This document shows, in pieces, positions 29,801-35,167 of a DNA stretch of 64,000 nucleotides (position 1 is the first letter of the stretch; each line of letters opens with the position of its first letter). The stretch lies in assembly GCF_000633255.1 (NCBI RefSeq), contig NZ_AYMJ01000036.1, positions 23,038-87,037 on the forward strand. Reading direction: 5' to 3'. The position numbers and the translations under genes were made by a program. Under the pieces are notes generated by a model. The model did no database searches and was not told where the DNA came from. It saw only the letters and a list, made by a program, of their open reading frames with translations. This stretch comes from Pseudomonas sp. H1h. Its GTDB lineage: Bacteria; Pseudomonadota; Gammaproteobacteria; Pseudomonadales; Pseudomonadaceae.

Positions 29801-31148
29801 TGGTGCCGCCCCGGCCGCCCATGTCGGTTGCGCTGTAACCACCGCCATAGCCGCCAGCGTTGGCGCTGCCTGCCGAGCCGGCATAAGTGCCGGTGGCCGG
29901 GCCGGACGAACCACCATGACCGCCAACCTGGCCGCCGATACCGCCACCACCGCCGCCGCCACCGCCCACGTAACCGCCGGTCACACCACCGCCACCGCCG
30001 CCACCGGAGGCTGCGTTGGCCGTGACTGTCACGTTGTTCAGGGTAAGAATGCCGGCGTTGAAAATCCCGCCGCCCATGGCACCCGCCGCTGCGGCACCAC
30101 CGTTACCGCCATTGCCGGCGACCAGCCCCCGGGTAATCACCAGACCATCGAGGGTGACGGTGCTGGTAGAGGTGATTTCCACCACGCGCGTCTTGTATTG
30201 ACCGTCGAGGGTCACGTCGGCGATGCCGTCGTTGTTCAGGTCGCCGTCAACGGTGATGTTCTTGTTGATCAGCAGTTCAGAGGTCAGTTGCACGGTCATG
30301 CCGGAACTGAAGGTGACAATGTCGCCGTTCTGCGCCGATGCCAGCGCCGCGCGCAACGAGCCGACGCCGGTGTTGAGGTTATTGGTCGCCGTCCAGGTGG
30401 CGAGGCCCCACTGGTACTCGCTCATGGCTTTGCTCGAGAGCACGTTGGCGCTTTCGATGGTGCCGGTGGCGATTTCCAGATTCCAGTCGCCGCCCACGCC
30501 GGTGCGGTTGCTGGAGGCGGCAATGTCGCGGCCGGTCATTTTGGCCAGCGAGTCGACGAAGCTCAGCCCGCGATCACCTTCGGCGGTGTAGCAGCCGTAG
30601 ATCAGGATGTCGCCGCCAATGTTCATGTCCTTGCCGATTTGCGCCAGCACCGCACTGCGGGCTGCGACGTTGTCGGCAGACAGATAACTGTCGCCCAGCC
30701 ACAGGTCACCGGCATTGCCGTGGGCAATGATCTCCACGGTGCTGACGTTTGAATGTTGATTGAGGTAATCGGCGATCTGCTGCAAGCCATCCTTGCTCGC
30801 ATCGAGCTTGACCACCTGGGTGCCGGGGGCGACGCCCTTGAGCAGGCTGTCGGCATCCTTGACCCGGGCATCGACGAACACCACGCTCTGCCCCGGCACC
30901 GCGACCGGGCTGGCAGCCGGCGTGGCATCGGCCTGACCGTGGGTGTCCTTGCTGGCGACCGGGTGATCGGCGTTCGGCGCCTTGGCGGCGTCGGCAACGG
31001 GGTGGCTGTCAGCCTGGGCGGCCGTGTCAACCACGGTGGCAGCGACCGCGCCGTCGAACAGCATGCGCGGTTCCAGCGGCATGATCATGGGGGCGGCCAG
31101 CGACCGTGCACCGTCAGTTACCCGCGCTTGTTTCTTGCTCCACCACAT
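23847..31148 (-). CDS. Giant LEPR-XLL / DUF4347 / Ig-like repeat adhesin
   Basis: The protein has about 2433 residues. I choose the ATG at 31148 (GGTGA five bases before); a GTG nine bases upstream is the alternative. There is no Sec signal; instead a basic N-terminus leads to LEPRMLFDGA (25-34), the LEPR-XLL motif of large secreted proteins. A DUF4347 domain follows (about 88-250) with a conserved-looking AHG and YGC pair, then a beta-helix-like segment, a very glycine-rich region (about 340-585), sixteen Ig-like repeats of about 102 residues (about 610-2240), and a 195-residue tail without RTX repeats or a barrel. A cell-surface adhesin or matrix protein is inferred from this build. It is flanked by a sulfotransferase and a TolC-like gene. 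Confidence 0.88.
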   Translation of the reverse strand: MWWSKKQARVTDGARSLAAPMIMPLEPRMLFDGAVAATVVDTAAQADSHPVADAAKAPNADHPVASKDTHGQADATPAASPVAVPGQSVVFVDARVKDADSLLKGVAPGTQVVKLDASKDGLQQIADYLNQHSNVSTVEIIAHGNAGDLWLGDSYLSADNVAARSAVLAQIGKDMNIGGDILIYGCYTAEGDRGLSFVDSLAKMTGRDIAASSNRTGVGGDWNLEIATGTIESANVLSSKAMSEYQWGLATWTATNNLNTGVGSLRAALASAQNGDIVTFSSGMTVQLTSELLINKNITVDGDLNNDGIADVTLDGQYKTRVVEITSTSTVTLDGLVITRGLVAGNGGNGGAAAAGAMGGGIFNAGILTLNNVTVTANAASGGGGGGGVTGGYVGGGGGGGGGIGGQVGGHGGSSGPATGTYAGSAGSANAGGYGGGYSATDMGGRGGTSTGGVGGNGAAGYSHGGNGGSATNGTLSIGGGGGGSGWDKVGGVGGNAAGGIYNASTGTLKVIGNSVISNNIAAGGGGGGGGGVGSNGANGGDAGRGVGAIWNNGGVVLMTASNFAAISGNAAASGTGGLSSGGSTGTTPSALVGIYNNGGTINTAYVEPPTATIVVADPALSIGETSLVTITFSRAVSGFTNADLTIANGTLTAVSSADGGITWTATFTPTNNLTDTTNLITLDNTGVTAVSDGAAGVGTTNSNNYTIDTQRPTATIAMTDSALKIGDTSTVTITFSEAVSGFANADLTIANGTLTAVSSSDGGITWTATFTPTSNITDATNLITLDNSGIADLAGNAGTGTTNSTNYAIDTQRPTATIVVADNNLAIGETSLVTITFSEAVSGFTNADLSIANGTLSAVSSADGGITWTATFTPNSSVNDATNLITLNNTGVTDLAGNAGTGTTDSNNYVIDTLRPTATIVVADNALKVGETSLVTITFSEAVSGFTNADLTIANGTLTAVSSADGGITWTATFTPTNNITDTTNLITLDNTGVADLSGNAGTGTTDSNNYAIDTQRPTATIVFAQSALKIGDTSLVTFTFSEAVTGFTNADLTIANGTLTAVSSSDGGVTWTATFTPSASITDATNVVSLNNTGIADLAGNAGSGTTDSNNYTIDTQRPTATIVLADTSLSAGETSLVTITFSEAVSGFTNADLSIPNGTLSAVSSSDGGITWTATYTPSVGINDTSNVIALSNAGVSDLAGNAGTGVTNSGNFVINTVLPTATIIVADNALNIGETTTVTITFSEAVTGFTNADLTIANGTLSAVSSSDGGITWTATFTPANNLADATNLITLDNSGVQNAAGNAGSGTTNSNNYAIDTQRPTATIVLADTALGVGQTTTVTITFSEAVNGLTLADLTVDNGTLSGLSTSDNITYTATFTPAAGITDTSNLIVLDNTGIVDTAGNAGSGTTSSGNYVIDSQRPTATIVLADTSLSAGQTSLVTITFSEAVTGFDNSDLSIPNGTLTAVSSSDGGITWTATFTPNTGINDATNLITLNNTGIADLAGNTGTGTTNSGNFTIDTVLPTATIVVADPSLRVGETSLVTITFSEAVTGFSNADLSIANGTLTAVSSSDGGITWTATFTPTANITDATNLITLDNSGVQNAAGNAGSGTTDSNNFAIDTQRPTATIVVADPALGVGQTTQVTITFSEAVSGFTNADLSIANGTLTAVSSVDGGITWTATFTPTAGITDTSNVITLDNTGVADLAGNTGSGSTDSNNYVIDSQRPTATIVMSDTDLRPGETAQVTITFSEAVTGFDNADLSVANGTLSNVSSSDGGITWTATFTPTIGVSDATNLIVLNNNGISDLAGNAGTGTTTSVNYAVQTDVPTATIVVADTALKAGETTTVTITFSEAVSGFDNADLSIANGTLSNVASSDGGITWTATFTPTANVTDTSNLIVLNNAGVTNASGNSGVGTTDSNNFAIDTALPTATIVVADNRLGIGETTTVTITFSEQVSRFDLSDLSVANGTLSNLLSNDGGKTWTATLTPTAGINDTTNLIVLDTGNVQDLAGNTGASIAISNNYALDATRPTVTIVVANPHLGIGQTTQVTFTFSEAVSNFDLSDLSVTNGDLSHLSSADGGKTWTATFTPTANVTDPSNFIALDTGNVTDLAGNTGSTVAVSNNYALDSERPTATVVVANPNLGVGQTSQVTISFNEAVTGFDLSDINVGNGSLSNLSSSDGGKTWTATLTPGANINSANNAISVNSAGVNDLSGNSGSGISSSNNYAINTAPPVTPTTPTTPTNAVIPDPLFRSSDPVVPPSAPTVPLQPFVFTAPTGNLGSPLTFAPLFEQRVLGDGIRPLGDIFINHGALSPSFIAQVFGSSDSGGDGSGHGFLGFGGGDGGVFASSTLSSLFHQNSGAERDALNAFGSHSLKAGDISQGLRGVFGAPTLGQQLQQLKDSEQHRVDDLAAALRQVGVSEMQA
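24430..29321 (-). repeat. Sixteen tandem Ig-like coding repeats of about 306 bases
   Basis: Each unit begins with P-T-A-T-I-V, contains TITFSEAVSGF, GGITWTATFTP and ITLDNTG, and ends with SNNYAIDTQR. The units are similar but not identical, with the last three (15, 16 and part of 14) the most diverged. They encode repeated beta-sandwich domains of the adhesin stalk. The high similarity makes this region prone to recombination, so copy number may vary among strains. Confidence 0.92.
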
Positions 31149-31190
31149 GCTGCTCACCCGAAATCGAACACAGTTGTTGACGCATCAATG

Positions 31191-31220
31191 AAAAACGCCG
31201 CGATCAACTGATCGCGGCGT
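31191..31220 (-). terminator. Intrinsic terminator between sulfotransferase and adhesin genes
   Basis: ACGCCGCGATCA (31195-31206) pairs with TGATCGCGGCGT (31209-31220), a 12-base perfect stem, and on the minus strand it is followed by five T (31195-31191). The sulfotransferase stop codon lies in the stem. The adhesin ATG is only 43 bases further on, so adhesin expression must need readthrough or a promoter inside this short gap. Confidence 0.8.
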
Positions 31221-32049
31221 CGGACTTCATACGAATGACATTGGCGGCGCTGGCTGAGCCATCGAGCCAAAACGACAAATCGGCGTATTGCTTGAACAGA
31301 TCCGGCGGCAAAATGGTGCGCCGCGACTGCAAGGCGACCTTGGGTTTGACCTTGTGCAGGCCGGCCACGCCAAGGCCTTGATCGAATTCCGGGGCATCGT
31401 AGGCGAGGTGATCGAAGTCGTGCTCGAACCACGGTTCGCCGATAAAGTCGTAGACCAGCCGCAGCACCCGTTCCGGGGCCTGGGTCAGCAGGTCGTAGTC
31501 GACGATCAGCAGCGAATCGGCGTGTTCGCCGTAATAGGCTTCCTTGAGCGCCGCCCAGGCAAAACCCACCAGGCGGTTGCGCTGGGCCAGGGTTTCGCAG
31601 CGGCTGTAGACGGTGTTGCGTTCGACGGCATCGCCGAACAGCTTGGTGTTTTCATAAGGATTGGCGCGGTACAGCCGTTCAAGGCTGTCCATCACCCAGG
31701 CGACGTTGCGCACGCAGGCGATGACTCTGGCTTTGGGAAACAGGTCGCTGAGCGCCGGCAGCCGTGAGCTCCACTGCCGATTGGTGTCGAACACCACCGG
31801 CTTGTCGGCCTTGTCGGCATAGAAGGACTCGAACAGGCCGCGCAGCAGACGGCGGCGCATGTCGGTGTCGATCACCGCGCCGAACTCGCTGCCGGCACTG
31901 CATTGATCGAGGACACTGGAAAACAGCGAGCCGACCGGGCTGGTCATCCCGGCATGAAAACGCGGGTTCTGCAAAAGAATCGCAGAAAGCAGGGTCGAAC
32001 CTGAGCGCGGCAAGCCGGAGATAAAGTGGAATTGCTGCAATCCCTTCAC
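31204..32049 (-). CDS. Sulfotransferase
   Basis: This 281-residue protein has the PAPS-binding loop LPRSGSTLL (13-21) and a VIACVRNVAWVMDSLERL segment around residue 110-127 that fits the 3'-phosphate-binding motif. It is cytoplasmic and lies directly before the giant adhesin gene. The start is a GTG at 32049; an AAGGA-type site lies about twelve bases upstream, which is long. With the sulfotransferase-like gene at 19953 and an APS kinase in between, it forms a likely sulfation module. The acceptor is not known. Confidence 0.85.
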   Translation of the reverse strand: MKGLQQFHFISGLPRSGSTLLSAILLQNPRFHAGMTSPVGSLFSSVLDQCSAGSEFGAVIDTDMRRRLLRGLFESFYADKADKPVVFDTNRQWSSRLPALSDLFPKARVIACVRNVAWVMDSLERLYRANPYENTKLFGDAVERNTVYSRCETLAQRNRLVGFAWAALKEAYYGEHADSLLIVDYDLLTQAPERVLRLVYDFIGEPWFEHDFDHLAYDAPEFDQGLGVAGLHKVKPKVALQSRRTILPPDLFKQYADLSFWLDGSASAANVIRMKSDAAIS

Positions 32050-32190
32050 CGTAGTCGGAAGTCCTTTTGTCCAACAGAGCCTAGTCGAACAATGACCATC
32101 CGACTAGTGGTGTTTTGATATCAAATCGAAACTATTCAGGTGGAAAAATTCGGAATATCGAATGACTCGCCTGATGAATCGATTTAGCGC
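32050..32190 (-). promoter_or_regulatory. AT-rich gap with perfect palindrome, likely promoter of the adhesin unit
   Basis: This 141-base gap between the glycosyltransferase stop and the sulfotransferase start is clearly more AT-rich than its surroundings. It holds TTTGATATCAAA (32114-32125), a perfect 12-base palindrome, about 65 bases before the GTG. The position suits an operator or a promoter element for the sulfotransferase-adhesin genes. No regulator can be named. Confidence 0.35.
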
Positions 32191-33786
32191 TCATCCCCCC
32201 GGTTTATCGGCGCCTGGCGCCACCCCATACCAGCGTGCAAAGGCGCCCCCCGCATGAACTTCGCCCTGCCGCTGCCAGCCCTCGGGTAACGCTGCGAAGT
32301 CATTCGGCTCATCCAGTGTGCCGATCAGCCATACCCGATGGCTGCCCTTGGGCAAATCGGCGAGCCGATCAAGGTAAACCTCCTCGCTGACCAGCGTGCC
32401 GAACCCGTAAGCGTTGGGGCGCGTGGAGCGCCCGTCCGCTGCAGGTGGCGTGTACAGGCGAATCTGCGCGTCGGTGCGGTTGTAGTAGATGTAACTCAGG
32501 TACCACATCATGTCGCTGGTAACGATCCGGTCACCCTCGGTGAAGTGGCGGTTGACGTAGTCGACCACCACGCTGAACTGATCATTGCTGTCGACCGTGG
32601 CATTGTTCTTCACGCCCACCAGTTCGACACCGACAAACAACACCAGGATCGCCAGCGCCAGCACGCGAGAGCCTGTGTACAAGCGATCGACCGCCAGCGC
32701 CACCAGCATCGGCAGCCCCAACGCGTAGGCCGTGACATAACGCTCGATGAACACCGGCGAGATGAACGACACGCCAAACACCAGCAGAATCGGCACCACG
32801 CTGTAAGACAGCAGCAACAGACTGCCGCGAAACACACTGCGATCGCGATGCAGGCCAACGGCGATCACTGCCACCAGCGCCAATGGCAAAGGCCAGAACA
32901 GCCACGCCGGCAGGGTCAAACCGTCGTCCTGAATCAGCAACGACCAGACCATCGACGGCAACGAAACGAGGGTCACCGGATCTTCCCAACCGATATCGTT
33001 ACTGGCCTTGAGTTCCGGGACGTGCTGCAGCAGATCAAGCAGATTGGGCACCCACGGCAGGTACAGCAGCGCGATGCTCAGGTTGGCCAGCCACCAGGCC
33101 GGGCGCTGGATATGCCGCAGCCGATACCCCGGCTGCACCCGCACCGCCGCCAGGTACAGCCAATGGCTGATCACGCAGAGCACAGTGAAGTAATGGGTGT
33201 AGAACGCCGCCGTCATCAGCAACGCATAGGCCACCAGGTAGCGATGCCGGCGCGGCTGGCGCACCCAGTAGACCAGCGCGATCGTCGCGCCGATCAGCCA
33301 CATGCCGAGCAGCGAATACATGCGCACTTCCTGGCTGTAGCGCACGGCCGTGGGCAGCAGTGCCAGCAGCAGCCCGGCCAGCAGCGCGGCGCGGCGGGTG
33401 GCGAGCAGATCCACCAGCCACACACCAAGCCCGACGGTGATGATCCCCGGTAACGCACTCATCAGGCGAATGGACAGGATGCCGTCACCGAACAGGCCGA
33501 TCCAGCCGTGCAGCAACAGGAAATACAGCGGCGGGTGCACGTCATGGGCCGCACGCCCCCAGATCTCAGTCAGCGAAAACTGGCTCAGCAGGACGCTGGA
33601 ACCTTCATCGAACCAGATCGCGGCCGCCGTCAGGTCGTAAAAACGCACCACGGCTGCCAGCAGCATGATCGGCAACAGCCAATGCTCCCGGGCCCAGCGA
33701 ATCAGGCGCAAGGCCACCAGCCATGCCCCCGGGACCGCGCGCGGATCCTGCGTGTCGCCAACCGGCGTTTCTCTGTGTGCCGCCAT
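32191..33786 (-). CDS. ArnT/PMT-like glycosyltransferase family 39 membrane protein
   Basis: This 531-residue integral membrane protein has about ten to twelve hydrophobic helices. The first periplasmic loop carries WFDEGSS and DVHPPLYFLLLHGW, the acidic catalytic and lipid-sugar-binding motifs of GT39/GT-C enzymes that use polyprenyl-phosphate sugars. Such enzymes glycosylate proteins or lipid A in the periplasm. It lies at the head of the adhesin gene group, so glycosylation of the adhesin or its partners is possible, but the acceptor cannot be read from the sequence. Confidence 0.8.
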   Translation of the reverse strand: MAAHRETPVGDTQDPRAVPGAWLVALRLIRWAREHWLLPIMLLAAVVRFYDLTAAAIWFDEGSSVLLSQFSLTEIWGRAAHDVHPPLYFLLLHGWIGLFGDGILSIRLMSALPGIITVGLGVWLVDLLATRRAALLAGLLLALLPTAVRYSQEVRMYSLLGMWLIGATIALVYWVRQPRRHRYLVAYALLMTAAFYTHYFTVLCVISHWLYLAAVRVQPGYRLRHIQRPAWWLANLSIALLYLPWVPNLLDLLQHVPELKASNDIGWEDPVTLVSLPSMVWSLLIQDDGLTLPAWLFWPLPLALVAVIAVGLHRDRSVFRGSLLLLSYSVVPILLVFGVSFISPVFIERYVTAYALGLPMLVALAVDRLYTGSRVLALAILVLFVGVELVGVKNNATVDSNDQFSVVVDYVNRHFTEGDRIVTSDMMWYLSYIYYNRTDAQIRLYTPPAADGRSTRPNAYGFGTLVSEEVYLDRLADLPKGSHRVWLIGTLDEPNDFAALPEGWQRQGEVHAGGAFARWYGVAPGADKPGG

Positions 33787-34012
33787 TGCATCCTCTTGCT
33801 GTACCGGAATATCGCGAACGGAGGGCCCCGAACCTGCCCGTCACTTTAGGTCAGCCACCGCAGAGCCGTCGATGCCGGTGTGTGGTTTCACGACATCCGG
33901 CAACCCGGTCAATCCGGGTCTACGCTCTGGCTTGGCGAGACCTGGCCGTAACGGGAAGAGACATCGCACCTTAATGGCCCGCCGACAACCAATCAGAAAG
34001 GATGAGGACTTT
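33787..34012. promoter_or_regulatory. Divergent promoter region between glycosyltransferase and collar-protein genes
   Basis: This 226-base gap must hold the promoters of both divergent genes, though no clear sigma70 boxes stand out. It contains one small hairpin, ACCCGG (33903-33908) with CCGGGT (33914-33919). The collar gene has GATGAGGA just before its ATG. Confidence 0.4.
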
Positions 34013-34600
34013 ATGGACGTTTACATGGGTACGGTTCTGACGTTTGCCTTCAACTATGCGCCCAGCGGCTGGGCTCTGTGCAATGGTCAGATGATGAACC
34101 TTTCACAGTATCAGGCGCTGTTTTCATTGCTCGGCACCACCTATGGCGGCAATGGCGTCCAGACGTTTGGACTGCCCAATCTGCAGAGCCGCCTGCCGAT
34201 CTGTCAGGGCAGCGGGCCGGGCCTGACAACCCGCGTCATGGGTGAAAACTCCGGCTCCGAACAAGTCACCGCCACCCTCAACAACCTGCCTAACCACACG
34301 CACACGCTGGCCGGCGTAACCGCCACCACCACCGTGCAACTGGCCAACCCGGCCAGCAACCCGGTGGGTGCCCCGACCGCCACCAATTCCTACCTCGGCG
34401 CCTCGGGCACCGGCCCCGGTCTGGCGAACATCTTTTCCGATGCCCAAGGCGCCTCGGCCGTACCCCTCAAAGGCGCAGCCACCACCATCAGCGGCACGAT
34501 CAGCCCCACCGGCAACGGCTTGCCGATGGCGATCATGAACCCCTATCTGGTACTCAACTTCAGCATCGCCCTGCAGGGTTTGTATCCTTCGCGCAACTGA
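34013..34600 (+). CDS. Tail-collar (MdpB-like) protein
   Basis: The protein has 195 residues from the ATG at 34013 (GAGG five bases before). The N-terminus (GTVLTFAFNYAPSGWALCNGQ, MNLSQYQALFSLLGTTYGGNG, FGLPNLQSR) is the phage tail collar domain of the family once called microcystin-dependent protein. The C-terminal half is rich in Thr, Ala and Gly and ends in MNPYLVLNFSIAL. No phage genes surround it. Such genes often occur as stand-alone chromosomal copies with a small partner gene. It may be an exported surface protein; that is inference from its place beside the adhesin system. Confidence 0.85.
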   Translation: MDVYMGTVLTFAFNYAPSGWALCNGQMMNLSQYQALFSLLGTTYGGNGVQTFGLPNLQSRLPICQGSGPGLTTRVMGENSGSEQVTATLNNLPNHTHTLAGVTATTTVQLANPASNPVGAPTATNSYLGASGTGPGLANIFSDAQGASAVPLKGAATTISGTISPTGNGLPMAIMNPYLVLNFSIALQGLYPSRN

Positions 34601-34606
34601 ACAACC

Positions 34607-34630
34607 ACCGGGGGAGCTCTCTCCCCCGGT
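34607..34630 (+). terminator. Stem-loop between the collar gene and its small partner
   Basis: ACCGGGGGAG (34607-34616) pairs perfectly with CTCCCCCGGT (34621-34630) around CTCT. No T-run follows, so it may be a partial terminator or an mRNA stabiliser that keeps collar protein levels above those of the next gene. Confidence 0.5.
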
Positions 34631-34653
34631 CACCACCTGGCTGGAGTGTAACC

Positions 34654-34965
34654 ATGCTGCAAGCGGTGAAAAGCCAACATTTCCAGGCACTTGAGGGCCG
34701 AATCGGCACCCTGCACCTGCCCGATGGCAGTGCCCTGCAAATCCACATCGGGGCGTTCGAAGAAAAACCCCTGGCGAAAATGCGCTACAGCGAGCGCATA
34801 CCGTTCAGTGTCGAGTTGAGCAGTCTGGAGCCGACTGAATTCATCGACGGATTATGTGCACTGGAGCTGCCGGAGCTGGGACGAGTGGACGGTATCTTCG
34901 TATCGCGGGTACCACCGCTGGGTCGGGACCCGGCGCTGGCTTACTTTCACATTACCTTCAACTGA
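34654..34965 (+). CDS. Small DUF6916-like protein
   Basis: This 103-residue protein follows the collar gene by 53 bases. It has no signal or membrane segment and appears to be a beta-rich domain (LPDGSALQIHIGAF, RIPFSVELSS, YFHITFN). I believe it belongs to the DUF6916 group that sits behind tail-collar genes, but I recall this only from gene context. A chaperone or partner role for the collar protein is plausible. The function is unknown. Confidence 0.65.
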   Translation: MLQAVKSQHFQALEGRIGTLHLPDGSALQIHIGAFEEKPLAKMRYSERIPFSVELSSLEPTEFIDGLCALELPELGRVDGIFVSRVPPLGRDPALAYFHITFN

Positions 34966-35080
34966 AAAAATCCTGCGTTTCCACGCCCCGGTTAATGTGT
35001 GACTGCAATTTGGGAAGCGTCTGACATCATTTCTTCGGCGGCCTTGTTAGCGTTGCACGAAACTGGCTCCGAGACGTTTG

Positions 35081-35113
35081 TTGCGCGCAAGACCAGGGAA
35101 GGTCTGCGCGCAA
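35081..35113 (+). promoter_or_regulatory. Hairpin with Rsm/Csr motif in the vgrG leader
   Basis: TTGCGCGCA (35081-35089) pairs with TGCGCGCAA (35105-35113), and inside it GACC pairs with GGTC around the six-base loop AGGGAA. The sequence CAGGGAAG across the loop matches CANGGANG with GGA in the loop, the preferred RsmA/CsrA form. A second hairpin (35136-35153) and CAAGGAAT at the ribosome-binding site follow. Post-transcriptional control of vgrG by Rsm proteins is likely from this pattern but not shown. Confidence 0.5.
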
Positions 35114-35167
35114 GCCGTGCATCGACGTCCGAGAGCCTGTGCCCCGTCACAGGACAAGGAATAAAGG

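Noticed and set aside
34013..34965. Prophage remnant
   Set aside because: Only a tail-collar domain protein and a small partner are present. No integrase, capsid, lysis or attachment sites were seen, and collar genes often stand alone in bacterial chromosomes.
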